Positions 7,761-14,633 of a DNA stretch of 30,362 nt are shown piece after piece. The stretch covers positions 1 to 30,362 of IMG/VR virus record IMGVR_UViG_3300005827_000012. The stretch is one strand, 5' to 3'. Numbering within the stretch: position 1 is the stretch's first letter; each line of letters opens with the position of its first letter. Made by a program: the position numbers and the translations under genes. Origin of the DNA: a virus. Below the pieces are notes generated by a model. It made no database searches, had not been told where the DNA came from, and worked only from the letters and a program-made list of their open reading frames with translations.

Positions 7761-8179
7761 GATGATTGATCCTCTAGCCCAACATCAACACTGATGCTGA
7801 TGATCTTATGCACGTAAACCAAATCACCCGTTTTATAATAGTCGGCATAGTAACCCCACATTACAATGCTTGAATCAAACCCAAATTGCTCAGGGGTATA
7901 AAATCCATTATTAAATAACGATGTAAAGGCGGATTGTGTCATAGCGATTTCAAACTCAGCTTTGAATTGCTCATCTTTGATGGTAAACCATCCCGACTTG
8001 TCCCGCTTTCGTGCGGTGCGTATTTTGGTACGATCTAAGATTTTTTGATGGTGATAGGGCGCAAACTCTATAGGCTTATCTTGATTCATTTCCTGTGCAT
8101 ACATATTCGTTGCTAAATTGTTTTGATGTAATTCATCAAAACCATCTAATGGCAGTTCAAAAAAATCTGTATTACTCAT
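7757..8179 (-). CDS. Hypothetical protein, possibly ASCH/PUA-like
   Basis: 140 residues. The pattern PYHHQKILDRTKIRTARKR followed, near the C-terminus, by TGDLVYVHKIISI recalls ASCH-domain proteins, in which a TxRR-type motif precedes a GDxVxV strand. The match is loose and I hold it weakly. It sits in the middle of the unknown-gene stretch of the operon, overlapping both neighbours. Confidence 0.6.
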   Translation of the reverse strand: MSNTDFFELPLDGFDELHQNNLATNMYAQEMNQDKPIEFAPYHHQKILDRTKIRTARKRDKSGWFTIKDEQFKAEFEIAMTQSAFTSLFNNGFYTPEQFGFDSSIVMWGYYADYYKTGDLVYVHKIISISVDVGLEDQSS

Positions 8180-8645
8180 CTGAATGCCCTATCATGTCAT
8201 ACCCATACGGACACGACATCTGATACGGTTTATGTGAAAACGTATCGCACTCATAGACGTTATCATTCCCTACGCCTGTACCAAATTTATGATTTGATTT
8301 ACAGTTATGAAAAGATAAATGACAATCATCACAAAGATGTACTGTTGCTTTTTTATCAATACGATCTAACCGCTCCCACTCAGCCATGAGCATTGCACAC
8401 GCAGTGATGATTTGATCTTGACGGGATTTCTCTTCTTTTTTGAAATACTGAGGTTCCCAAGGGAATAAATAACGAAAATCTCCGCTGCAAACTTTCATAA
8501 GTTCGGCTTTAGTATTTGCCGCATAACACGCCGCCGCATCCGCTATCGATCCGTCCGTATGCTCATCGTCATGTTCAGGTGTATACCCATGCTTGTTGAT
8601 TTGCTTTAGGCGTTCAGCTCTTACCAATTCTAAAAACTTTTCCAT
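8172..8645 (-). CDS. Phage protein with ERxxQIxxxGYTxEHDDxH motif and a Cys-rich tail
   Basis: 157 residues from the ATG at 8645, preceded by GGGAG at a spacing of seven. The first 95 residues match a widespread phage family: AERLKQINKHGYTPEHDDEH, then IADAAACYAAN, FPWEPQYFKK and ACAMLMAEWERLD. Homologues are often left hypothetical or called MazG-like; the conserved Glu, His and Asp residues suggest metal binding, but an NTP-pyrophosphatase role is not proven. The C-terminal 50 residues carry CDDCHLSFHNC and further Cys, which may bind zinc and are not usual for the family. Confidence 0.75.
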   Translation of the reverse strand: MEKFLELVRAERLKQINKHGYTPEHDDEHTDGSIADAAACYAANTKAELMKVCSGDFRYLFPWEPQYFKKEEKSRQDQIITACAMLMAEWERLDRIDKKATVHLCDDCHLSFHNCKSNHKFGTGVGNDNVYECDTFSHKPYQMSCPYGYDMIGHSDE

Positions 8646-8863
8646 CACTTCGCTCCCACTAAATAATATTTTTTCCCGCGTAACTCACGCTCAGATGTCT
8701 CGGTAATCGAATCGACGTATACCGTTCCGCCTGTATAGTATGCCTCATGCACCGCTGACTCTGCTTCGCGTTCTGTCGGTTCTCTATCACATTGCATAAC
8801 TACAAGCTTTCCATCTGATGGATGAAACGTAGTGATAAAATCAATAATCCATAATTTAATCAT
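8645..8863 (-). CDS. Small hypothetical protein
   Basis: 72 residues, not recognised. It looks like a compact alpha/beta fold (IKLWIIDFITTFHPSDGKLV, then EREAESAVHEAYYTGG and KKYYLVGAK). GAGGGGG lies five bases before the ATG at 8863, which overlaps the upstream stop (TGATG); a GTG three bases earlier is possible. The stop overlaps the next gene's start. Confidence 0.65.
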   Translation of the reverse strand: MIKLWIIDFITTFHPSDGKLVVMQCDREPTEREAESAVHEAYYTGGTVYVDSITETSERELRGKKYYLVGAK

Positions 8864-9000
8864 CACTTCCCCCTCTTAAAAAAACTCAACAACTTCGGCG
8901 GGTTCTCGCCGTATTTTCTGAGCTTGCAAATTACATAATCGATTAATCCAATCAGCCCTATGACTACCGCCCCTATTTCAAAAATATCAATCGCATCCAT
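8863..9000 (-). CDS. Single-pass small membrane protein
   Basis: 45 residues from the ATG at 9000, chosen because AGGA lies five bases upstream; a longer frame to 9051 would overlap the previous gene by more than 60 bases. The sequence has one hydrophobic helix (FEIGAVVIGLIGLIDYVI) followed by a basic tail (KLRKYGENPPKLLSFFKRGK), so the C-terminus should face the cytoplasm. Function unknown; small membrane proteins in early phage operons sometimes act in superinfection exclusion or host takeover, which is only a guess here. Confidence 0.6.
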   Translation of the reverse strand: MDAIDIFEIGAVVIGLIGLIDYVICKLRKYGENPPKLLSFFKRGK

Positions 9001-9496
9001 CTCGATCCTTTCTGATCCCATAGAATACAAATTTATACTGTCCGTCCTCACTCAATAGTTCTCCGATACGATCATGAACACTGGAGTGATATTGCCCTTT
9101 TGAATATTCCAACATAGACCATATCCCGTCAACTCTCTCGTATGATAGAACAATGATAGTCTTCGGTTTATACTCATCGAGATTGACACAAAGATTCTTT
9201 ACCCCTCCAATCTTTTTGAGGGATTGTGTCGCGTCTTTTTTCTTTTGTCGGTTGATCCGTTTGTAATACTTGTCAATAGCATCTCGAAGTGCTCTAAAGT
9301 GTTTTTTCGCAAAACGGGATGATTTGGTTAGGATTTTATGTACGGCGATACGGCGTGCGACATCAACCGTTAATCCGATTTCCACATCTACCCCCCCCAC
9401 GAGTGATAGATACCAGTTAAGCTGAGAGTATAAGTAATCCAGTCGCTCACCATTAAACCCAAACTCAGAGAGTTTTTCATACGTTAGCGGTTCCAT
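8987..9496 (-). CDS. Hypothetical protein downstream of parB
   Basis: 169 residues with no recognised family. The first half is helical and basic in the middle (FAKKHFRALRDAIDKYYKRI); the second half is probably beta-rich (TIIVLSYERVDGIWSMLEYS, QYKFVFYGIRKDRD). It follows parB after one base and overlaps the small membrane protein gene by 14 bases. Position next to parAB does not by itself indicate a partition role. Confidence 0.65.
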   Translation of the reverse strand: MEPLTYEKLSEFGFNGERLDYLYSQLNWYLSLVGGVDVEIGLTVDVARRIAVHKILTKSSRFAKKHFRALRDAIDKYYKRINRQKKKDATQSLKKIGGVKNLCVNLDEYKPKTIIVLSYERVDGIWSMLEYSKGQYHSSVHDRIGELLSEDGQYKFVFYGIRKDRDGCD

Positions 9497-9497
9497 G

Positions 9498-10301
9498 TCA
9501 TTGATCCTCCTGTACTATCATAAGTCTGTATTTTGCTTCCGGTTTACAATGTAGCCCTAGCAGTGAGTTTAAATCAGACCCTTTGCACCATACTGTTAGG
9601 GTAATGTCCTGATCTTTTGATTTATCTACTTCTTTTTTCCCTCGGGAAACTTTCGCCTCCGGTTTGAAGCATACGAAATCATCACGCTTGATCTCTCCGG
9701 CGATGTATTTGGTATAGACTTCGCGCTGCGTCTCTTTATCCTTGAACCGTCCGATCTCTTCGAGAACCGATAGCCCTATGTCATGTTTCGCGCTTTCTAA
9801 GTCGGCAATGATCGCTGCATCGAGTTTCAAACAACTAAACGCTTTTGAGATATAAGGCGGTTCTTTTCCTAATGCACTGGCTAAGTCTGATTTTAGTTTG
9901 TATTTCCCGCTCGCCCATAGTGTCCCTATGAATTTGGCTATCTCAAAATCGCTTAGGTCTTCGCGCTGGATGTTCTCAATCAGGGCGAGTTCTTGGATAG
10001 CGTTGTCAGATGAAGCCATTACGTAGGCTTTGATCGTTCGTGCTGCATTATGCAAGTGAGCACGCCATCGTCGCTCTCCGCTGATAATCATGTACCCATC
10101 TTCCCGACGCTCTACGACGATGGGCTGAAGTAATCCATACTCTGCAATCGTTCCCGCAAGCTCTTCGATGTTTTTGAACTCTTTACGCGGTTGGTTAGGG
10201 TTCGGGTATACCGTGGATAGCTCAAGTTCTACATAGGGGCTGATACCGGATGTACGAACTGGGGTCTTTTCTATGGCTTTATTTAGGTCTTTTAAGTTCA
10301 T
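9498..10301 (-). CDS. parB: ParB-type partition (CTPase/DNA-binding) protein
   Basis: 267 residues from the ATG at 10301, preceded by GAGGGG; a longer start at 10325 is possible. The N-terminal ParB/Srx domain shows VYPNPNQPRKEF, LLQPIVVERREDG, the GERRWRA box and ENIQREDLSDFE, which are diagnostic. A helix-turn-helix follows (LASALGKEPPYISKAFSC), then a charged linker and a beta-rich C-terminal dimerisation part. ParB loads at parS sites, spreads as a clamp and works with ParA to segregate replicons. The gene overlaps parA by 23 bases. A perfect TTTCCCTCGGGAAA lies inside this gene at 9636. Confidence 0.95.
   Translation of the reverse strand: MNLKDLNKAIEKTPVRTSGISPYVELELSTVYPNPNQPRKEFKNIEELAGTIAEYGLLQPIVVERREDGYMIISGERRWRAHLHNAARTIKAYVMASSDNAIQELALIENIQREDLSDFEIAKFIGTLWASGKYKLKSDLASALGKEPPYISKAFSCLKLDAAIIADLESAKHDIGLSVLEEIGRFKDKETQREVYTKYIAGEIKRDDFVCFKPEAKVSRGKKEVDKSKDQDITLTVWCKGSDLNSLLGLHCKPEAKYRLMIVQEDQ
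9636..9649. repeat. parS-like 14-bp site 2 (inside parB)
   Basis: TTTCCCTCGGGAAA, identical to the other three copies. On the coding strand it encodes VSRGK, a different reading frame from the copy in the primase gene, so coding constraint does not explain the identity. Confidence 0.65.
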
Positions 10302-10908
10302 CACGTACCCCCTCGATCTCTTCACGTGCGGCTAACATCGCAGTATCAAAAACGCTCTTTCCGTGCCCCATCGTCGCTCTGTAAACTTTGCGTGAACGTA
10401 TTACCGTATCCAGTAAAACGATGTTTGTATCTTGGATGGCTTCACGGATCACGTCGAAATTTCGGGTGTTGGGGTGGATGTTGTTGAGTACGATGTAAAA
10501 ATCTGCACCGGTATTGATCTCTTTTAAAATCTCTCGGAATGTTTTGAACCCTAAGACCTCCGTAACGCTATCGCTTACGGGGATGATAATCTTGTCGCTG
10601 TAGCGTAATGCGGTGCGGTTAATGTCGCTGTCAAATCCACCGACATCGATGATAACGAAGTCATATTGTGAACGTGCGTTTTCGATAATCCCGATAAGAT
10701 CGGATGGGTTCTGAGGTTGGATCACGGTGAGTCGTTCACCGCCCATGAGGTTTAGATAATACAGGGTTTGTTGGAAATCGAGATCGATTACCAAGGTTTT
10801 CTTATTTATCAGGCTATGTGCCAAGTGCCATGCAAGAGTGGATTTACCTACCCCTCCTTTTGTATGCGCGACGGTTAATACCGTGCAATCTTGATTTTTT
10901 TGTGTCAT
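10279..10908 (-). CDS. parA: ParA-type partition ATPase
   Basis: 209 residues, the short (type Ib-like) ParA without an N-terminal HTH. It shows the deviant Walker A box K17-GGVGKST, Walker A' region VIDLDFQQ and Walker B FVIIDVGG near residue 85. With ATP it should bind DNA non-specifically and pull ParB-parS complexes apart. In an integrated prophage such a system would be unnecessary, so parAB argues that the element spends time as a low-copy plasmid. The upstream 77 bases hold two AACATTGT repeats (10931-10938, 10941-10948) that may be an operator. Confidence 0.95.
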   Translation of the reverse strand: MTQKNQDCTVLTVAHTKGGVGKSTLAWHLAHSLINKKTLVIDLDFQQTLYYLNLMGGERLTVIQPQNPSDLIGIIENARSQYDFVIIDVGGFDSDINRTALRYSDKIIIPVSDSVTEVLGFKTFREILKEINTGADFYIVLNNIHPNTRNFDVIREAIQDTNIVLLDTVIRSRKVYRATMGHGKSVFDTAMLAAREEIEGVRDELKRPK

Positions 10909-10927
10909 TTCCTATCCCTTAATAGTT

Positions 10928-10948
10928 GTTAACATTGTAAAACATTGT
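10928..10948. promoter_or_regulatory. Possible parAB control region
   Basis: Upstream of parA lie GTTAAC (10928-10933) and a direct repeat AACATTGT (10931-10938 and 10941-10948), which reads ACAATGTT on the parA strand. Partition operons are usually autoregulated from such sites. I do not see a convincing -35/-10 pair with standard spacing, so only the repeat is supported. Confidence 0.35.
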
Positions 10949-10985
10949 TTTTCTGTAAGCACCCCGAAAAATCCACCCACTTAAA

Positions 10986-11576
10986 TCACCACGCACGATT
11001 ATTTTTCCCTCGGGAAATTTCCTCATGAGTGACGGTCGTATACCGTGCAGTCGTAGCGATAGAGGTATGCCCGATATCAGTACGGATATGCTCTAGGCTC
11101 AAACCCTGCTGATGTGCTGCCGTGATATACCCTGCGCGGAAACTATGAGAACTGTAAAGCTCTCCGAGTATCGTGTGGATAAAACTGTTCATCAAGAGTT
11201 TGAGTGCGCTCGATGTCATGGGACGATCCGCTCCGTTTTTGGCAAATAGGTATGTGCTGCTCATGGGTAAGAGCTGCTTTAACATGGTGATCTGTACCTG
11301 TTTCTCATCGAAGCTGATAAGGCGGGGTGTTTTGGTTTTCGTGTCATTCGTCAACGAGTATTCGTTATCAGAGATCATCTGCTCTAAATCTTCACGGGTA
11401 AAGTTCACGATCTCCCCCGCTCTGCATCCGGTGAGGTACAGCAGAGTGAACGCCCGTGTGAGTTTTAGCTTCGTCGGACTTTTGATCTCTGTGTTCATCT
11501 TGACCGCTTTGATGAGACGGTCAAACTCTTTTTTCATAATAGGCTTTTTGGCTCGTGTGGTTCCGGTGGGTCTCAT
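10986..11576 (-). CDS. Catalytic-core tyrosine recombinase (XerC/D-like, possible dimer resolvase)
   Basis: 196 residues from the ATG at 11576, chosen because GGAG lies eight bases upstream and the ATG forms an ATGA overlap with the previous gene. The catalytic set is R52 in TGCRAGEI, H144-x-x-R147 in HSFRAGYI, H170 in DIGHTSI and Y179 in TARYTTV. An N-terminal arm-binding domain is missing, which distinguishes it from the integrase at 2714. Its place directly upstream of parAB suggests plasmid dimer resolution. Integron-like or inversion roles cannot be excluded, but no inverted invertible segment is seen nearby. The last codons contain a parS-like site. Confidence 0.88.
   Translation of the reverse strand: MRPTGTTRAKKPIMKKEFDRLIKAVKMNTEIKSPTKLKLTRAFTLLYLTGCRAGEIVNFTREDLEQMISDNEYSLTNDTKTKTPRLISFDEKQVQITMLKQLLPMSSTYLFAKNGADRPMTSSALKLLMNSFIHTILGELYSSHSFRAGYITAAHQQGLSLEHIRTDIGHTSIATTARYTTVTHEEISRGKNNRAW
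11004..11017. repeat. parS-like 14-bp site 3 (upstream of parAB)
   Basis: TTTCCCTCGGGAAA inside the last codons of the recombinase gene (ISRGK), about 95 bases upstream of the parA start. Identical to the other copies. This is where a centromere next to its partition operon would be expected. Confidence 0.7.
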
Positions 11577-12004
11577 GGTGTTGGCTCCTTTGGTTTGTGT
11601 AATCCGCACCCACTGAATTTGATATACGCTACGGTGTCCCCGTCGGGAACGTCTTGGTGCATACAAAATGCATCTTCAAAAAATTGGCATGAGTGGCACG
11701 TTTTAGGTGATAGCGCGGATGCTATCTTCTCTTTATGGTTGAATAGAACGGATAACAATACAGAGAGTGCCTCAGATTCTTCATTACCGCGTTCTCCTAT
11801 GATTCCCTGTACCATTCCGCTGTGTGCATCGGCGATAGTAATATGCTCCATCCCATATTCTGTGCCACTTTCTTTCCCTATGATCTTTCCATACCAAACC
11901 CCGAAAGACATTTCCTTGGCATTAATCAGCGGGGAGCTAATTTCAATTGCCTGTATAATTTTGTCATTGCCAAGGTTGCTTAGGCTTATGATTCTGTTAT
12001 TCAT
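11573..12004 (-). CDS. Hypothetical protein with C-terminal cysteine cluster
   Basis: 143 residues. The N-terminal 100 residues are unrecognised and look alpha/beta. The C-terminus has CHSCQFFEDAFCMHQDVPDG followed by a further FSGCGLHKP, giving a C-x2-C-x7-C-x16 or so-C arrangement that resembles small zinc or iron-sulfur binding tails of phage proteins. It overlaps the recombinase gene and the 12001 gene by four bases each, so it is translated in series with them. Confidence 0.65.
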   Translation of the reverse strand: MNNRIISLSNLGNDKIIQAIEISSPLINAKEMSFGVWYGKIIGKESGTEYGMEHITIADAHSGMVQGIIGERGNEESEALSVLLSVLFNHKEKIASALSPKTCHSCQFFEDAFCMHQDVPDGDTVAYIKFSGCGLHKPKEPTP

Positions 12005-12156
12005 TGCATTACCTCCAATTTTTTAGCTACATCTTCTTTAATCTTAACAATCAGCTCTTCACGTTTGCGGCGGTAGAACTCGATCAACTCTTTATTCCCT
12101 GCTTCATCCTCTGCGATGAGAGAGGCGATCATGCGGTTTATTTCTCTAAGGTTCAT
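12001..12156 (-). CDS. Small helical protein
   Basis: 51 residues from the ATG at 12156 (AAGGTGG upstream, ATGA overlap with the previous gene). MNLREINRMIASLIAEDEAG and KELIEFYRRKREELIVKIKE look like two amphipathic helices, probably a coiled coil. Function unknown. Confidence 0.6.
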   Translation of the reverse strand: MNLREINRMIASLIAEDEAGNKELIEFYRRKREELIVKIKEDVAKKLEVMQ

Positions 12157-12314
12157 GCCACCACCTTTTTCAATGTCTCCATCGATCCGGTGCGGATACA
12201 TCCGGTATCGTTACGCGCTACGATGTGATCGTGTTTGATCTCGACGGTGTACCCGCGACGTTTTGCCAGTGCTGCCATTGCTTTTAGATCGATCGGTTGT
12301 TTAGTGCGCCCCAT
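12153..12314 (-). CDS. Small hypothetical protein
   Basis: 53 residues if started at the ATG at 12314, which has GGGGAG eight bases upstream. Starts at 12320 and 12332 are possible, and a longer frame to 12452 would overlap the neighbouring gene almost completely. LAKRRGYTVEIKHDHIVARN suggests a small beta-alpha fold. The general look (short, basic, GYTVE) recalls HicA-like RNA binders, but the diagnostic G-S-H-x-x-F pattern is absent, so I make no such call. Confidence 0.5.
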   Translation of the reverse strand: MGRTKQPIDLKAMAALAKRRGYTVEIKHDHIVARNDTGCIRTGSMETLKKVVA

Positions 12315-12507
12315 TCTCATTGCTCCCCTCATATTTTGGTAATAATGCTCCCATGAAGCAACCACCTTTACCACCTCTTTTATATTTCGGTTTGCTTCCA
12401 GCGGAACAACTCTCATCCCCATTTGCTCCTTTGGTACACTCTGAACAATCAATACTCCAATATCCTCTAGTGTCTTTCTCGCTCCACTTAGGTTTAATAA
12501 GTTCCAT
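12301..12507 (-). CDS. Small cysteine-containing hypothetical protein
   Basis: 68 residues from the ATG at 12507, which has AAGGA about nine bases upstream; ATG at 12546 would add 13 residues but lacks a clear ribosome site. Four cysteines occur in SIDCSECTKGANGDESCSAG and GGKGGCFMG, so a zinc-bound fold is possible. It overlaps the next gene by 14 bases. Confidence 0.5.
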   Translation of the reverse strand: MELIKPKWSEKDTRGYWSIDCSECTKGANGDESCSAGSKPKYKRGGKGGCFMGALLPKYEGSNENGAH

Positions 12508-12579
12508 AGCTATGTTTCCTTTTGGTATGTTTATTTTTAGCTTCATTAAAAGCAACGTGAGTTAAAATACTCAATCAGC

Positions 12580-12597
12580 CGTATGGTGAGACATACG
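12580..12597. other. Small perfect hairpin in a minus-operon gap
   Basis: CGTATG-GTGAGA-CATACG, a 6-bp stem with 6-nt loop between the 12301 and 12614 genes. No T-run follows on either strand, so it is not a typical terminator; it might be an mRNA processing or stability element. Confidence 0.3.
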
Positions 12598-12613
12598 ACT
12601 TGGTGAGGATTTT

Positions 12614-12697
12614 TTAGAAAATCTTGTCTGCCCAGCTTCCCATAGCTTCTTCGAATCGGTCGAAGAGGCTATCTACTTTTTTAATCATCTTAGCCAT
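12614..12697 (-). CDS. 27-residue microprotein with a strong ribosome site
   Basis: MAKMIKKVDSLFDRFEEAMG followed by SWADKIF. AAAGGAG lies seven bases before the ATG, the best Shine-Dalgarno sequence in this operon, which strongly supports translation. The peptide would form one amphipathic helix with a Trp/Phe-rich face. It is too short for usual ORF callers and no family is recognised. Confidence 0.6.
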   Translation of the reverse strand: MAKMIKKVDSLFDRFEEAMGSWADKIF

Positions 12698-12722
12698 TGG
12701 TTTTTTCTCCTTTCATTTAGGT

Positions 12723-13001
12723 TTATTCCCTATTCGGTTCTTTGATCTCATCGAAGTCGATACTTTCAATATCATTTATGACACTATCAGCTGCATAAGA
12801 TACCTCCCGTATTGCATCCGACCATTCAGCATACATTTGACCGTTTTCACTTTCTTGCCATTTATCTGATCGATCTTGATAATATTCATCTGCCTGATCC
12901 GCAAGCTGTTCCAGTTCTATTTTTAATGCGTCCATAGCTTCCTGAGCTGCTGTTCGCAGTGCTTCGAGTTTTTGCATACCGGCTTTAGTAATATTTTTCA
13001 T
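12723..13001 (-). CDS. Helical acidic hypothetical protein
   Basis: 92 residues from the ATG at 13001 (GGAG five bases upstream; ATGA overlap with the gene before). Nearly the whole protein is a predicted coiled coil: KLEALRTAAQEAMDALKIEL, EQLADQADEYYQDR and AADSVINDIESIDFDEIKE. It is strongly acidic, which would suit a DNA mimic or a scaffold, but nothing proves either. Confidence 0.65.
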   Translation of the reverse strand: MKNITKAGMQKLEALRTAAQEAMDALKIELEQLADQADEYYQDRSDKWQESENGQMYAEWSDAIREVSYAADSVINDIESIDFDEIKEPNRE

Positions 13002-13234
13002 AGTGACTCCCATTTCCCATTTTCAAAATATTGGATATCCGTACACCCAAATCCACTTCCAAACTCATCAAGTGGATCAAAAGAACTTGAATTTCCACTC
13101 AATCCCTCAAAATAAATTTCTTCATCATCATCAAGCAGTCGGAATTTATGTTTACATTTGTCTTTATTCCCACTCACCTCACCTGTATACTCTCCGTCAT
13201 TGATGATATCTTCTGTAATAAGCCAACTTGCCAT
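12998..13234 (-). CDS. First gene of the minus-strand operon, hypothetical
   Basis: 78 residues, acidic (pI low by composition), starting at ATG 13234 with AAGGA upstream. Sequence highlights are MASWLITEDIINDGEYTGE, DKCKHKFRLLDDDEEIYFEG and SSFDPLDEFGSGFGC. No family recognised. As the promoter-proximal gene it should be the earliest and most expressed leftward product; small acidic proteins in this position are often anti-host factors, which is only an inference. Confidence 0.65.
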   Translation of the reverse strand: MASWLITEDIINDGEYTGEVSGNKDKCKHKFRLLDDDEEIYFEGLSGNSSSFDPLDEFGSGFGCTDIQYFENGKWESL

Positions 13235-13249
13235 CTCGTTTTCCTTTTA

Positions 13250-13332
13250 GTATCGTATTCGATACGTTATATAAATGACAGTATCGTATGTAATAACTTA
13301 AAAACATATTAATTTGGTATCGAATAAGATAC
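13250..13332. promoter_or_regulatory. Operators GTATC-N6-GATAC in the divergent control region
   Basis: Two 16-bp palindromes with the same geometry, GTATCGTATTCGATAC (13250-13265) and GTATCGAATAAGATAC (13317-13332), plus a half site GTATCGTATG at 13281-13290 and a GATAC at 13368-13372. A leftward -10-like TTATAT/TATAAC lies near 13268-13275 with a TTACAT 16 bases upstream, so the first two sites would cover the promoter of the minus operon. The binder may be the HTH protein encoded at 13382. Confidence 0.6.
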
Positions 13333-13346
13333 GTTTTCACATAAAA

Positions 13347-13375
13347 TTGATTTTATTCGATTTTTTTGATACAAT
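13347..13375 (+). promoter_or_regulatory. Sigma70-type promoter for a leaderless HTH gene
   Basis: TTGATT (13347-13352), a 17-base spacer and TACAAT (13370-13375). The A of the ATG at 13382 is seven bases past the -10, where transcription should begin, so the mRNA would lack a leader. GGGGG directly abuts the ATG and is too close to act as a ribosome site. The -10 overlaps a GATAC half operator. Confidence 0.55.
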
Positions 13376-13381
13376 CGGGGG

Positions 13382-13579
13382 ATGAAAAAAGAAGCAACTT
13401 ATAAAGAAATTGGCGATTTATTGGGTAAAAGTGAGAACACGATCAAGGGATGGAAGCAAAAGTTCCCTGAACTTCTCAAATATGTTAAGATTGGGGTATT
13501 CTGTGCTCAGAACAATCTCGACGAGGAGAAGATCATCAAATTGATCGAGATCAAAGAGCTGATAAAGGGTAAAGAGTGA
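13382..13579 (+). CDS. Small HTH regulator
   Basis: 65 residues. Residues 5-30 form a helix-turn-helix (TYKEIGDLLGKSENTIKGWK) of the type common in Campylobacterota phages; the rest is a helix that may dimerise (EEKIIKLIEIKELIKGKE). It lies opposite the long leftward operon across shared operators, so it probably controls that operon and itself. Its mRNA appears leaderless. The GTG of the next gene overlaps its stop (GTGA). Confidence 0.75.
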   Translation: MKKEATYKEIGDLLGKSENTIKGWKQKFPELLKYVKIGVFCAQNNLDEEKIIKLIEIKELIKGKE

Positions 13580-13824
13580 ACAAAGAGTATATTTTGAAGC
13601 TTATCGCCGTGATCGGAGCGTTGTTTGTTGCTTTTTTGTGGAGCGGTGGCATTTGGGAGCACAGGGTTGTCGGTGATGAAAATGTCAGAATAAACAAGAT
13701 TACTGGAACGATGTATAAGCTCACCCGCAGAGGTGAGTGGCTGAGTTTGGATGATATTGCCAAGCAGATCAGGATCGAGGAGGCAGAAGCCGCCGCAAAT
13801 CCACTTCCCGAAGCGGCTAAGTAG
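13576..13824 (+). CDS. Small inner-membrane protein
   Basis: 82 residues with a GTG start overlapping the upstream stop. One N-terminal transmembrane helix (LIAVIGALFVAFLWSGGIWE) is followed by about 55 residues, probably in the periplasm or cytoplasm depending on orientation, containing KITGTMYKLTRRGEWLSLDD. The family is not recognised; similar one-helix proteins with an MYxLTRxGEW-like segment occur in other bacteria as small membrane proteins. Co-transcription with the HTH gene suggests expression in the lysogen. Confidence 0.65.
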   Translation: MNKEYILKLIAVIGALFVAFLWSGGIWEHRVVGDENVRINKITGTMYKLTRRGEWLSLDDIAKQIRIEEAEAAANPLPEAAK

Positions 13825-14403
13825 CTATTTATCCATAGTCACACTTTTTAAAATATCATTTCTATCCGCGTACATGGAGTTCATTAAGCCTGCTGATAGC
13901 GTTTTAATCTGCAAGCTATTCGACTCTGCTATCACTTGCGATTTATTTGAATACATCCCAAATTCTACCGTGTTGGTAGCGTTTGCTTCGTAGACTTTCA
14001 CTGCTTTTCCATTTTTAAACAATGTCGCCGTCAAATTATGGTGTCCATCCATCGATGATCCGATCATAGAACCGGATACCCCGAGTGTTGCACCGTTTAA
14101 AACTGCACTTCCTATGTTCTTAGCACTGTTCATATCCCATTTTCCGCTCAAATATAGATCGAGAACGGCATCGAGCTTATCATCAGCTCTGTACGGATAC
14201 ACAGTTTCGCTAAAGAAGTTCGATTTTCTTAGCTCTGCAACGATCTTGTTTCCATACGCGGCATCATCTTTGAACGAAACGCCTACGCGGATCGGGATAT
14301 TCTGCCCTGATTTGTATGCTGGAGCCTCAGGTATTTTTTTCCATGTGCAACCGCTGATAAAAAGTGATGATCCGATCATTGCTGCTATGATTATTCGCTT
14401 CAT
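13825..14403 (-). CDS. Outer-membrane-type lipoprotein, probable lysogenic conversion gene
   Basis: 192 residues from the ATG at 14403, with AAGGGG upstream; a longer frame to 14451 puts the signal peptide inside and is rejected. MKRIIIAAMIGSSLFISGC is a classic lipoprotein signal peptide (lipobox ending ISGC). The mature part, with RVGVSFKDDAAYGNKIVAEL and a Gly/Ser-rich region (GSAVLNGATLGVSGSMIGSS) that could insert in or lie on a membrane, is not recognised. A single gene transcribed against its neighbours beside the control region is typical of a moron expressed in the lysogen, for example for surface exclusion; this role is inferred. It ends exactly where the convergent gene ends. Confidence 0.8.
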   Translation of the reverse strand: MKRIIIAAMIGSSLFISGCTWKKIPEAPAYKSGQNIPIRVGVSFKDDAAYGNKIVAELRKSNFFSETVYPYRADDKLDAVLDLYLSGKWDMNSAKNIGSAVLNGATLGVSGSMIGSSMDGHHNLTATLFKNGKAVKVYEANATNTVEFGMYSNKSQVIAESNSLQIKTLSAGLMNSMYADRNDILKSVTMDK

Positions 14404-14478
14404 GTCGTCCCCTTGATTTTGGTATGAGATATTGTAGCTCAAATCATCCATCCTAACTACCTCCAGCTCAAAAACTCT

Positions 14479-14540
14479 TCACCCGTGTAAATGTACGCAC
14501 CGGAGTGAGATCGTGCCTCACAGAGCTTCCTGCGCACGAC
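14479..14540 (+). repeat. 62-bp direct repeat, copy 1
   Basis: Contains GTACGCACCGGAGTGAGATC and then a shared CGTGCCTC and GAGCTTCCT. It matches 14732-14793 at 56 of 62 positions by my alignment. Confidence 0.85.
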
Positions 14541-14633
14541 TTTTTCACCCAAAAAAGCCAAAAACACCCCAAAAAGCGGGTTTTGCCACCGATACGCACT
14601 AAAACACCGATTCGCCGCCATTTGCGATTTTTG

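Noticed and set aside
7268-7762. 164-codon plus-strand ORF
   Set aside because: Shadow of the basic minus-strand gene at 7251, which fits the operon tiling; no ribosome site.
12580-12625. Rho-independent terminator in the leftward operon
   Set aside because: The hairpins at 12580-12597 and GATTTT/AAAATC near 12609-12624 lack a GC-rich stem with a following U-tract, and the second covers the end of a short gene.
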